Positions 1-7,006 of a stretch of DNA of 17,676 nt are shown in pieces. This DNA is from an uncultured Clostridium sp. (lineage in GTDB: Bacteria > Bacillota > Clostridia > Lachnospirales > Lachnospiraceae): NCBI GenBank assembly GCA_900541315.1, contig UQJF01000057.1, forward strand, positions 1 to 17,676. The letters run 5' to 3'. The notes below the pieces were generated by a model that ran no database searches, was not told where the DNA came from, and worked only from the letters and a program-made list of their open reading frames with translations. Position numbers and translations under genes: made by a program. How positions within the stretch are numbered: position 1 is the stretch's first letter; each line of letters starts with the position of its first letter.

Positions 1-85
1 AAAAAATAACAGAAAGCAGAATTGATGCCAGATGATCGTTCGTGCGTTTGTCGTGGTATTAGCGGGAATCAACTTGAATCTCAAA

Positions 86-114
86 TACAAATATGGTAAA
101 GTATGATGTATAAT
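86..114 (+). promoter_or_regulatory. Probable sigma-A promoter of the EAL gene
   Basis: A perfect TATAAT -10 box lies at 109-114. With a 17-nt spacer the -35 position (86-91, TACAAA) matches TTGACA at only three bases, so the promoter rests mainly on the -10. It lies about 60 nt upstream of the start codon at 174, leaving a 5' leader of roughly 50 nt that ends in a strong ribosome binding site (AAGAGGAGGA, 157-166). The first 85 bases of the window hold no gene that I can support. Confidence 0.4.
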
Positions 115-173
115 TAAACCATGAGTGTAATTCCACCTGGGGATGGTACTTGAGATAAGAGGAGGAAAAAAAG

Positions 174-1916
174 ATGCCAAAGCGCAGTAAAGAGAACGAC
201 AGCAGGAGAATGCTGAAGCATCTTTCCGCTATTTTAGAAAAAAGCGGTGTTATCATATTTGAATATCATGTAAAAACAGATACTTTGATACGTTACAATA
301 AAGAGTTGGAAGTAGATGCAGAGATTCCGGAATACTGCGATTATCTCAGGGACAAAACACGGATATATCCAGATGACCGATGGAAAGCTATTGAATTTTA
401 CAGCGGACGTATCAAAGGCCCTATTGATATCAGGGAAGTAGATGATGATGGCGGTATTTCCAGAAAACGTCTTGAGACAGTTTCCATTTCAGAAGAAGGG
501 GATGCAGGGGAATCAGACATTCTTTTTGGCATGGTCATTGATGTGACTGGGGAGTGGCACCAGGAAGAGCGTTTAGAACATGAACTGGTCCAGATGAAAG
601 CGGCAGGGACACCGTGCAGCTGCTGCACTGGTTATCCGGAATATGACAAGGTTACAGGACTGCCTTCCTTCAACCGCTTCAGGGAAGAAATAGACAATGT
701 GCTCACTGACGGAAAGGGAGAAGGCTATCTTTTAGTTTATACAGATCTTGAAAATTTCAAATACTTTAACCGTAAATATGGATATGCAGCCGGAGACCAG
801 CTGCTGAGGGAATTTACCGGTTATATTATTGATACACTGAAAAAGTGCAATACCGCTCATTTTACCAGAGTGGTAGCAGATCAGTTCCTGCTTTTCTTTG
901 AAGAAAAATGGAATGACACTTCTATAGATGCCATCAATCGTATCAATAGTGGATTTATTGAACGGCAGCAGAGAAAATACCCGGAAGCGAAACTGCGTCT
1001 GCGCACCGGCGTTTATAAAGTAGAAGGGGACTGCGCCGGGGCGTCCTTTGCTATTGATGCTGCAAACTATGCAAGACATCAGATCCAGGACAATTCTCCG
1101 GTAACAGTCTGCGTTTATGACAAGACTATGGCAGACCGGCAGAATATGGAAAATGAGATCGCCACAGGGATTGACAAAGCCATTAGAAACCGGGAATTTA
1201 AAGTATATCTTCAGCCACGCTTCTCACTGACCACAGGAAAGATCGTAGGGGCGGAGTCCTTAGTCCGCTGGCAGAAAGAAGACGGAACACTGCTTCCGCC
1301 GGACAGCTTTATCCCGGTTTATGAGAAAAATGGCCGTATCATTGACCTGGATTTCTATATGTTTGAGGAAACAGTAAAACTCCTGGCAAAATGGAAAGAA
1401 CAGGGACTTCCACAGCGTCTGATCTCTATCAATGCGTCAGCGCTCCATGCCCAGAACAGCGATACCATCCATCGTTATACTGCTATTCTGGAAAAGTATG
1501 GTGTGGATCCGGCTCTTACAGAATTAGAGCTTACAGAAACTGCCACTGTTTCTGATTATGACCATGTAAAACAGTTGTTTGCAAAGCTTCGGACAGTTGG
1601 TTTTCGGACTGCTTTAGATGATTTTGGAGCAGGCTATTCAGTATTAAATACAGTTATTGATATTCCGGTAAATACGGTGAAAGTAGACCGGGCCTTTATT
1701 AATAACTGCGAGATCACTCCCAAGGGTATTTATTTCCTTCGTGAGATCATCAACCTGTTAAAAGGTCTTGGCTATCATATTGTATGTGAGGGAGTTGAGA
1801 CACCGGAACAGGCGTCCATCCTTAGAAATACCATGTGCGATGAAGTTCAGGGATACTGGTTTTCACCGCCGGTACCAGTAGATGAATTTGAAAAAATGCT
1901 GCAGGAGGGGCGGTAG
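174..1916 (+). CDS. PAS / degenerate GGDEF / EAL cyclic-di-GMP phosphodiesterase
   Basis: Predicted cytoplasmic signalling enzyme that hydrolyses c-di-GMP to pGpG. Domains in order: a PAS-like sensor at about residues 18-130, a diguanylate-cyclase fold at about 155-320, and an EAL domain at about 330-578. The GGDEF signature is replaced by VADQF (234-238), so cyclase activity is unlikely; in this family such domains can bind GTP and act as allosteric modules. The EAL domain keeps the expected catalytic set: E361 in ESLVRW (Ser replaces the Ala of EAL), N420, E452 in ELTET, D482 and D483 in DDFGAGYS, K503, E539 and Q559. There are no transmembrane segments. The start at 174 is fixed by AAGAGGAGGA seven bases upstream. 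A CxCC cluster (148-151) sits between the PAS and GGDEF domains. The gene ends flush against a truncated membrane-protein gene, so its position in front of the amidohydrolase operon may be recent. Confidence 0.88.
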   Translation: MPKRSKENDSRRMLKHLSAILEKSGVIIFEYHVKTDTLIRYNKELEVDAEIPEYCDYLRDKTRIYPDDRWKAIEFYSGRIKGPIDIREVDDDGGISRKRLETVSISEEGDAGESDILFGMVIDVTGEWHQEERLEHELVQMKAAGTPCSCCTGYPEYDKVTGLPSFNRFREEIDNVLTDGKGEGYLLVYTDLENFKYFNRKYGYAAGDQLLREFTGYIIDTLKKCNTAHFTRVVADQFLLFFEEKWNDTSIDAINRINSGFIERQQRKYPEAKLRLRTGVYKVEGDCAGASFAIDAANYARHQIQDNSPVTVCVYDKTMADRQNMENEIATGIDKAIRNREFKVYLQPRFSLTTGKIVGAESLVRWQKEDGTLLPPDSFIPVYEKNGRIIDLDFYMFEETVKLLAKWKEQGLPQRLISINASALHAQNSDTIHRYTAILEKYGVDPALTELELTETATVSDYDHVKQLFAKLRTVGFRTALDDFGAGYSVLNTVIDIPVNTVKVDRAFINNCEITPKGIYFLREIINLLKGLGYHIVCEGVETPEQASILRNTMCDEVQGYWFSPPVPVDEFEKMLQEGR

Positions 1917-2311
1917 TTAGATGTTTTCTCGAAGCCTTTCATGTAGCATTTACTGACTCTCTTCCAGGAACGTGCATTCTGCTGGCAATCGCTATTGCAG
2001 GGGTTGCAGTAAGTAAAGTAGTTCCTTTAAAACTTCCTATTGTTGCATATGTTTCTATTATCGGACTGCTGGCAGCATCCCCTATTTCCCCATGCCGTGA
2101 ATTTGTCATTGCATCTGCCGGAAAGATCAATTTCACCGCACCTCTTACTATGGTAGGCGCATATGCTGGTGTTTCTATCAGTGACCAGATCAATACCTTC
2201 TTAAAACAGGGCTGGAAAATGATACTGATCGGTGTGTTTGTCATGACAGGTACTTTTGTATTCTCAGCAATTATTGCTCAAATGGGATTAATGGCTGCAG
2301 GAGCGATCTAG
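1917..2311 (+). pseudogene. 3' remnant of a polytopic membrane protein (DUF3100-like), N-terminus missing
   Basis: The frame ending at TAG 2309-2311 is open back to 1892 and encodes about 125 residues of convincing membrane-protein C-terminus: several hydrophobic helices (GTCILLAIAIAGVAV, LPIVAYVSIIGLLAA, KMILIGVFVMTGTFVFSAII) and a conserved-looking GAYAGVSI segment. There is no ATG, GTG or TTG start with a ribosome binding site before the conserved part, and the homology-like sequence begins within about 20 bases of the EAL stop codon, so the 5' part of the gene is missing. From memory the end resembles DUF3100-type transporters, but this is uncertain; a lysine- or sugar-acid-exporter-like family is possible. 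The stop overlaps the ribosome binding site of the amidohydrolase, as expected for the former first gene of that operon. Either a real deletion or insertion, or an assembly misjoin, could explain it. Confidence 0.7.
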
Positions 2312-2320
2312 GAGGTCAAT

Positions 2321-3640
2321 ATGGTTGATTTACGTATTACTCATGTATCTGTCTTGACAGAAGACGGAACGATTTTAAAAGACCAGACAGTAGATGTGAC
2401 AGATGGCCGTTTTTCAAAGATCGCACCTGCTTCTGAAAGCAGTTTAAAGGTCAAAGAACCTGGAAAAGCTGCACCACAGGTATTAGACGGCTGCGGCAAA
2501 CTTTTGATGCCTGGTCTGGCAGATTGTCATATGCATACAGGACAGCAGCTGCTAAAGGGCCGCGTGTTAGATGAACTTCCTATGATCTGGACCCGTATCA
2601 TGCTTCCTTTTGAGAGTACCCTGACACCGGAAAAAATGAAGCTGAGTGCGCAGCTGGCTGCTCTGGAAATGATCCGATCAGGAACTACGGCTTTTATTGA
2701 CGCAGGAAGCTATCATATGAAAGAAGCTGTGAAGGTTTATGATAAGGCGGGACTGCGTGGAACACTTTCCCTTTCTACCATGGATGAAAAAGGACTTCCG
2801 GAGTCTATTGCAACTACAACAGAAGAGGCTGTTGCCCGGGCAGATGATTTTTATGAATTCTGTGGGGAATATAAGAGACTGAAGTCAGCTTATGCTTTGC
2901 GTTCCCTGATCTCCTGTTCTGAAAGTCTGATCCGCCAGATAACAGAGCATGCAGATGACCGTCAGGCTCTTTTACAGGCTCATATGAACGAATATCCGGG
3001 AGAAGTGAATTTCTTTCTTCAGCATTTTAAGATGCGCCCTTATGAATATCTGGATTCATTGCGTGTTTTAAGTGACCGTTTTATCGGTGCCCACAGCATC
3101 ATGGTATCGGCCCATGAAAGATCGATCCTTCATGAACGGAATGTGCAAGTATGTCACTGCCCTTTCAGCAATTGTGCAAAAGGAGTTCCGGAAACACCGG
3201 CTCTTCTGGAAGATGGCATTTGTGTAGGACTTGGTACAGACGGTGCAGCTCATGGTGGATTAAGTTTATGGAATGAAATGAAGATATTCCGTTCTGTAAT
3301 GAATGTAAAACATGGTGTTGCCCAGAGTGATCCGGCCATTATGCCTGCAGCCCAGATCATTTCCATGGTTACAAAAGAGGGATATCACTTGATGAAAGAA
3401 GATGGAGGTATCATTGCAGAAGGCAAAAAGGCGGACTTTATCACCATTAATATCATGCAGCCTCATTTATATCCTACTGGTAATCTGGTGAATACCCTGT
3501 TAGAATGTGTTACAGCGTCTGATGTCTGTGATATGGTTGTAGATGGAAGGCTGCTGATGAAGAATCGTGAAATCCTCACTCTGGATGAAGAAAAAATCTT
3601 TTATGAAGCGATGAAATACATGGAGGAAGTAAATACATGA
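2321..3640 (+). CDS. Metal-dependent amidohydrolase, ATZ/TRZ (cytosine deaminase/chlorohydrolase-like) family
   Basis: Cytosolic TIM-barrel hydrolase of the amidohydrolase superfamily, about the usual 430-450 residues. Visible metal and catalytic residues: the HxH pair H70 and H72 (DCHMH), H221 with E224 (HMNE), H258 (GAHS) and D307 (GTDGAA). The segment CHCPFSN at 278-284 corresponds to the HCPxSN loop of MTA/SAH deaminase, guanine deaminase and SsnA-like proteins. An N-terminal small beta-domain leads to LLMPGLADCHMH. Substrates in the family are aminated or halogenated heterocycles and related amides; the true substrate cannot be read from the sequence. A strong GGAGG (2311-2315) sits five bases before ATG 2321. 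The gene overlaps the TauE/SafE permease by four bases (ATGA), so the two are translationally coupled, which suggests export or import of a substrate or product of this enzyme. Confidence 0.87.
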   Translation: MVDLRITHVSVLTEDGTILKDQTVDVTDGRFSKIAPASESSLKVKEPGKAAPQVLDGCGKLLMPGLADCHMHTGQQLLKGRVLDELPMIWTRIMLPFESTLTPEKMKLSAQLAALEMIRSGTTAFIDAGSYHMKEAVKVYDKAGLRGTLSLSTMDEKGLPESIATTTEEAVARADDFYEFCGEYKRLKSAYALRSLISCSESLIRQITEHADDRQALLQAHMNEYPGEVNFFLQHFKMRPYEYLDSLRVLSDRFIGAHSIMVSAHERSILHERNVQVCHCPFSNCAKGVPETPALLEDGICVGLGTDGAAHGGLSLWNEMKIFRSVMNVKHGVAQSDPAIMPAAQIISMVTKEGYHLMKEDGGIIAEGKKADFITINIMQPHLYPTGNLVNTLLECVTASDVCDMVVDGRLLMKNREILTLDEEKIFYEAMKYMEEVNT

Positions 3641-4410
3641 TCACAGGTATCACATTCTGGCTGATCGTAATAATGGTCAATCTGGTGGTAGGAGCCTGTG
3701 TGGGGCTGACAGGTGTAGCAGGATTTCTTCTGCCTATCATATATACATCTCTTCTGGGACTTGGCACTACAGAAGGACTGGCCTTAAGCTTTGGAGCTTT
3801 TATTGTATCCGGGCTTTTAGGTTCTGTGAATTACCAAAAGGCCGGAAATCTGGATGTGAAATTTGGCCTTAAATTAAGCGTTGGAAGCCTGGTGGGAGCG
3901 GTTCTTGGTGTCCGCCTGAACATGCTGATCCCGGAGTCCGGTGTAAAGACGCTGTTGTATACAGTAGTCCTTCTTTCCGGCATCTCCATTCTTTTAAGAA
4001 AAGATAAAAAGGCAGATGACAGTGATAAACTGGTAAAAGAGAGCGCATTTGCCGGAAATCTTCCTGCTGTTTTAGGTCTTGGAACAGTCACCGGTGCCAT
4101 TTGTGCTCTTTCGGGAGCAGGCGGACCGGTATTGGTAATGCCACTTTTAGTCCTTTTGGAGATCCCGGTGCGCACTGCAGTTGGTGTAGCATTGTTTAAT
4201 TCTATTTTTATTGGGATTCCTGCATGTTTAGGATATTTTTCCCAGTGTATCTCAGTCCGGCTTTTGAAAATATTGGCTGCAGCCCTGGTATTCCATGGTA
4301 TCGGCGTTTATTTTGGAAGTAAAAATGCAGTCCGCATCAATCAGACATTATTAAAAAAAGGCATTGCCGTATTTTCCATCTGCATTGCCATCTGGAAGCT
4401 GTTTCTGTAA
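3637..4410 (+). CDS. TauE/SafE family sulfite/organo-anion exporter-like permease
   Basis: Integral membrane protein of 257 residues, normal for the family, with about eight hydrophobic segments in two homologous halves. Each half starts with the family's Gly-rich motif: GLTGVAGFLLPI at about 23-34 and LSGAGGPVLVMPLL at about 156-169. Members move sulfite, sulfoacetate, taurine-related or other small organic anions; the substrate here is not known. The ATG overlaps the stop of the amidohydrolase (ATGA at 3637-3640), and the stop codon lies inside the stem of a terminator hairpin, so this is the last gene of the operon. Together with the truncated membrane gene upstream, the original operon probably had two transport-type proteins flanking one hydrolase. 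Confidence 0.85.
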   Translation: MITGITFWLIVIMVNLVVGACVGLTGVAGFLLPIIYTSLLGLGTTEGLALSFGAFIVSGLLGSVNYQKAGNLDVKFGLKLSVGSLVGAVLGVRLNMLIPESGVKTLLYTVVLLSGISILLRKDKKADDSDKLVKESAFAGNLPAVLGLGTVTGAICALSGAGGPVLVMPLLVLLEIPVRTAVGVALFNSIFIGIPACLGYFSQCISVRLLKILAAALVFHGIGVYFGSKNAVRINQTLLKKGIAVFSICIAIWKLFL

Positions 4411-4427
4411 AAGGAAGCAGCTTTTTT
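4396..4427 (+). terminator. Rho-independent terminator of the amidohydrolase-permease operon
   Basis: AAGCTG (4396-4401) pairs with CAGCTT (4418-4423), extended inward by TTTCT/AGGAA with one bulged G and a five-base loop, and is followed by a run of six T (4422-4427). The stop codon of the permease lies in the loop. Confidence 0.7.
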
Positions 4428-4435
4428 AAATAGGG

Positions 4436-4464
4436 TTGAAAAAAATGTCAAAACTGATTAAACT
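4436..4464 (+). promoter_or_regulatory. Possible promoter giving a leaderless LRR-gene transcript
   Basis: TTGAAA (4436-4441), a 17-nt spacer and TAAACT (4459-4464) form a plausible sigma-A promoter. Seven bases after the -10 is the A of ATG 4471, so the transcript could begin at or next to the start codon. No Shine-Dalgarno sequence precedes 4471, which fits. The same bases also hold a 9-codon ORF; see findings. Confidence 0.35.
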
Positions 4465-4470
4465 GATTAC

Positions 4471-5427
4471 ATGAATATATCATATAGAAAGACTGCAAAT
4501 GGGATCTGTGTGGAGCGCTGCTACACATTAGATAACAAACTGGTGATACCGGACACCATAGAAGGACTTCTGGTAACAGAATTGGATACATATACATTTT
4601 CCCAAACTGTGCGAAGGCGGGAGCAGCCGGCAGTAGAACGGGAAGGAGAGCCGGAAATGTGCGGCGAGGTCCTGGAGGAGCTTACGCTGCCGGAGCATCT
4701 GGAAAAAGTGGGAGCCTATGCCTTTTATAATTGCTTTCATTTAAAGAAGCTTTCCTGCTGCAGTACAGTGAAAGACTGGGGCGCAGGAGTATTTACCGGC
4801 TGTACCCGGATAACAGAACTGGATATACGCATTTTTCCAGAGGCAAAGTCCAGTTTTAAAGAGATCCTTTCAGAATTGCGGCAGATGCTGGTAGTAGACT
4901 ACCGGGATGAACAGGGAAAACTGCTGGCAAAGCTTATTTTCCCGGAGTTTTTTGAGGAGTCTATAGAAAATACTCCCGCCCGTATCATTATGCGGGAAAT
5001 GCATGGCTGTGGCCATATGTACCGGTATTGCTTTAGCGGAACTGATTTTCAGTTCTGGGAATATGACAAGCTGCTGCCAACAGCAGAGATTTTAGAAAGC
5101 CCGGTTCTCGTATGCCGCATGGCTCTTTACCGTCTGTATTGGCCCAAAGGCTTGACAGAGGAATGGAAAGAAGAATACTGGAAGTACATTAAAAAACATC
5201 CGGAAGAAGCAGCAAAGGGTCTTGCAGAACGGGGGGAAAGAGAAATCCTTTCCTGGCTGGCACAGAAAAAAGAAACAGACGTCCGGATGATAGAGCAGAT
5301 GATACAGGCTGCTGCCGGGCTGGGGGATGCCCAGGTTTTGGCCATCCTTATGGATGCAAGACACAAAAAGCTGGGGGCGCAGGCGGGCGGTAAACCGAAG
5401 CCCCAGCCCCGCACTTTTGAATTATAG
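4471..5427 (+). CDS. Cytoplasmic leucine-rich-repeat (LRR_5/BspA-type) protein
   Basis: Protein of 318 residues with no signal peptide or membrane segment. The first about 125 residues contain BspA-like LRR_5 units: the IPDTIEGLLVTEL opening, then LEELTLPEHLEKVGAYAFYNCFHLKKL and a following repeat ending VFTGCTRITEL. The rest is a mostly helical, Trp- and Glu-rich region of unknown function (about 130-300), ending in a basic, Gly/Pro-rich tail. Most LRR_5 proteins of gut Firmicutes are secreted; here the N-terminus (MNISYRKTANGICVER) begins directly with repeat-type sequence, so an intracellular scaffold role is more likely. Only 17 bases separate it from the M18 aminopeptidase gene, suggesting co-transcription. 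There is no Shine-Dalgarno before ATG 4471, but the protein start matches the opening repeat. Function unknown. Confidence 0.75.
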   Translation: MNISYRKTANGICVERCYTLDNKLVIPDTIEGLLVTELDTYTFSQTVRRREQPAVEREGEPEMCGEVLEELTLPEHLEKVGAYAFYNCFHLKKLSCCSTVKDWGAGVFTGCTRITELDIRIFPEAKSSFKEILSELRQMLVVDYRDEQGKLLAKLIFPEFFEESIENTPARIIMREMHGCGHMYRYCFSGTDFQFWEYDKLLPTAEILESPVLVCRMALYRLYWPKGLTEEWKEEYWKYIKKHPEEAAKGLAERGEREILSWLAQKKETDVRMIEQMIQAAAGLGDAQVLAILMDARHKKLGAQAGGKPKPQPRTFEL

Positions 5428-5444
5428 AAGAGGAGGAAAATCCA

Positions 5445-6842
5445 ATGTCCAAGAAAACAAAAGCACAGGAGTTACAGGAGCAGCTTACCTGGTCTGCTCC
5501 ACATATTGGAAAAGATGCACCAGACCACAAGGAAAAGGCTTTCAAATACTGCGAAGGTTACAAAAAATTCCTTAACGCAGGAAAAACAGAGCGTGAGTGT
5601 GTAAAAGAAGCGGTACACATGTTAAAAAGAGCTGGCTATAAGCCGTTTGACCGTACTGCCTCTTATGAGCCGGGAGACAAGGTGTATTATGTAAATCGCA
5701 GCAAGGCTATTATCGCAACTACATTTGGCAAAAAGCCATTATCAGAAGGCCTGCATATGAATGGAGCCCACATTGACTCCCCAAGACTGGACTTAAAGCC
5801 AAATCCATTATATGAAAAAGAAGATATTGCCTACTTTAAAACACATTATTACGGCGGTATCCGCAAATACCAGTGGGGAACGATCCCTTTGGCGATCCAC
5901 GGCGTTGTTGCAAAGAAAAACGGGGAACTGACGGAGATCTGCATCGGTGAAAAGGAAGATGATCCGGTATTCTGTATCACAGACCTGCTGCCCCATCTGG
6001 CTGCCAAGCAGAATGAGCGCCAATTAAAAGATGGCTTAAAGGGAGAAGAATTAAATGTTGTTTTAGGTTCTCTTCCCTATGAGGGTGAAGATATTAAGGA
6101 TGCAGTAAAGCTTTCCATTCTGGCACTGCTTTATGACCAGTACGGGATCAAGGAAAAGGATTTCTTCCGAGCCGAATTTGAACTGGTACCGGCTGTAAAA
6201 GCAAGGGATATCGGTTTAGACCGCAGTATGGTGGGTGCTTATGGTCAGGATGACCGGGTTTGTGCATACACTGCACTGACTGCGGAGATCGACACCAAAA
6301 AGCCTGAGCATACCACAGTGACCATTTTAACAGATAAAGAAGAAACAGGTTCTGACGGAAATACAGGTTTAAACTCCGATTATGTCCTTCATTATATAGA
6401 AGATCTTGCTTCTATGGAAAAGATTCCGGTGAGAGATGTATTAAGAGCTTCCTTATGTTTATCTTCTGATGTAAATGCAGCTTATGACCCAACCTTCGCA
6501 GATGTATACGAGGCCCGCAATTCCAGCTACATCAACAAAGGCTGTGTTCTCACCAAATACACAGGTGCAAGAGGAAAAAGCGGCTCCAATGATGCAAGTG
6601 CGGAGATCATGGCGAAAGTCATCGGTATTATGGAAGATGCAGGTGTTTACTGGCAGGCGGGCGAGCTTGGAGCAGTGGATGCAGGCGGCGGCGGCACCAT
6701 TGCCAAGTTTGTAGCCCACATGGATGTAGATACAGTAGACTTAGGTGTGCCGATCCTTTCTATGCATGCACCTTTTGAACTTTCTTCTAAATTAGATGTT
6801 TACCATACATACAAAGCTTTTAAAGCTTTTTATGCGTCATAA
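5445..6842 (+). CDS. M18 family zinc aminopeptidase
   Basis: Cytosolic dinuclear-zinc aminopeptidase of 465 residues, typical of the family, releasing N-terminal (often acidic or neutral) residues from peptides; members form dodecamers. Metal-binding and catalytic motifs are all present: H109 in GAHIDSPRLDLKPNPLYE, D269/D270 in YGQDDR, E299/E300 in DKEETGSDGNTG, D342 in SSDVNAAYDP and H441 in SMHAPFELSSKLD. The DAGGGGTIAKF segment (412-422) is characteristic of M18. The start at 5445 follows a long purine-rich ribosome binding site (AGAAGAGGAGG, ending at 5435). It lies 17 bases downstream of the LRR gene and is followed by a probable terminator, so it ends that transcription unit. The family assignment is secure; substrate preference is not visible. 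Confidence 0.93.
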   Translation: MSKKTKAQELQEQLTWSAPHIGKDAPDHKEKAFKYCEGYKKFLNAGKTERECVKEAVHMLKRAGYKPFDRTASYEPGDKVYYVNRSKAIIATTFGKKPLSEGLHMNGAHIDSPRLDLKPNPLYEKEDIAYFKTHYYGGIRKYQWGTIPLAIHGVVAKKNGELTEICIGEKEDDPVFCITDLLPHLAAKQNERQLKDGLKGEELNVVLGSLPYEGEDIKDAVKLSILALLYDQYGIKEKDFFRAEFELVPAVKARDIGLDRSMVGAYGQDDRVCAYTALTAEIDTKKPEHTTVTILTDKEETGSDGNTGLNSDYVLHYIEDLASMEKIPVRDVLRASLCLSSDVNAAYDPTFADVYEARNSSYINKGCVLTKYTGARGKSGSNDASAEIMAKVIGIMEDAGVYWQAGELGAVDAGGGGTIAKFVAHMDVDTVDLGVPILSMHAPFELSSKLDVYHTYKAFKAFYAS

Positions 6843-6844
6843 AA

Positions 6845-6880
6845 TCCGAAAGTATAAAATTTCCGGAAAGGCTTTTTTTT
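6845..6880 (+). terminator. Probable terminator after the M18 aminopeptidase gene
   Basis: TCCGAAA (6845-6851) pairs with TTTCCGGA (6860-6867) with one bulged C and an eight-base loop. Eight T residues follow at 6873-6880, after five intervening bases. The stem is short, so termination may be partial. Confidence 0.45.
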
Positions 6881-6892
6881 CCCGTCCGTGTA

Positions 6893-6901
6893 TGGTATAA
6901 C
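6893..6901 (+). promoter_or_regulatory. Possible extended -10 promoter for the lipoprotein-xpt operon
   Basis: TGGTATAAC (6893-6901) has an extended TGn element and a good -10 box. The -35 position (about 6873-6878) is only a T run. It lies downstream of the terminator and about 105 nt upstream of the lipoprotein start at 7007, as expected for the promoter of this operon. Confidence 0.35.
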
Positions 6902-7006
6902 TATGTACAACGCTTAAAAAAAGTCTGTTTTTGTTTTCCGGAGGCGGACAAAAAGCTTCTGGGAAGACAATAAGCGAAAAGAATGAAAAGAAAAGGACAT
7001 GCAACA

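Noticed and set aside
32..106. 24-codon ORF beginning MIVRAFVVVLAGI, possibly the missing 5' end of the truncated membrane gene.
   Set aside because: There is no ribosome binding site, it ends by ordinary stop, and the match to an N-terminus cannot be shown from so few residues.
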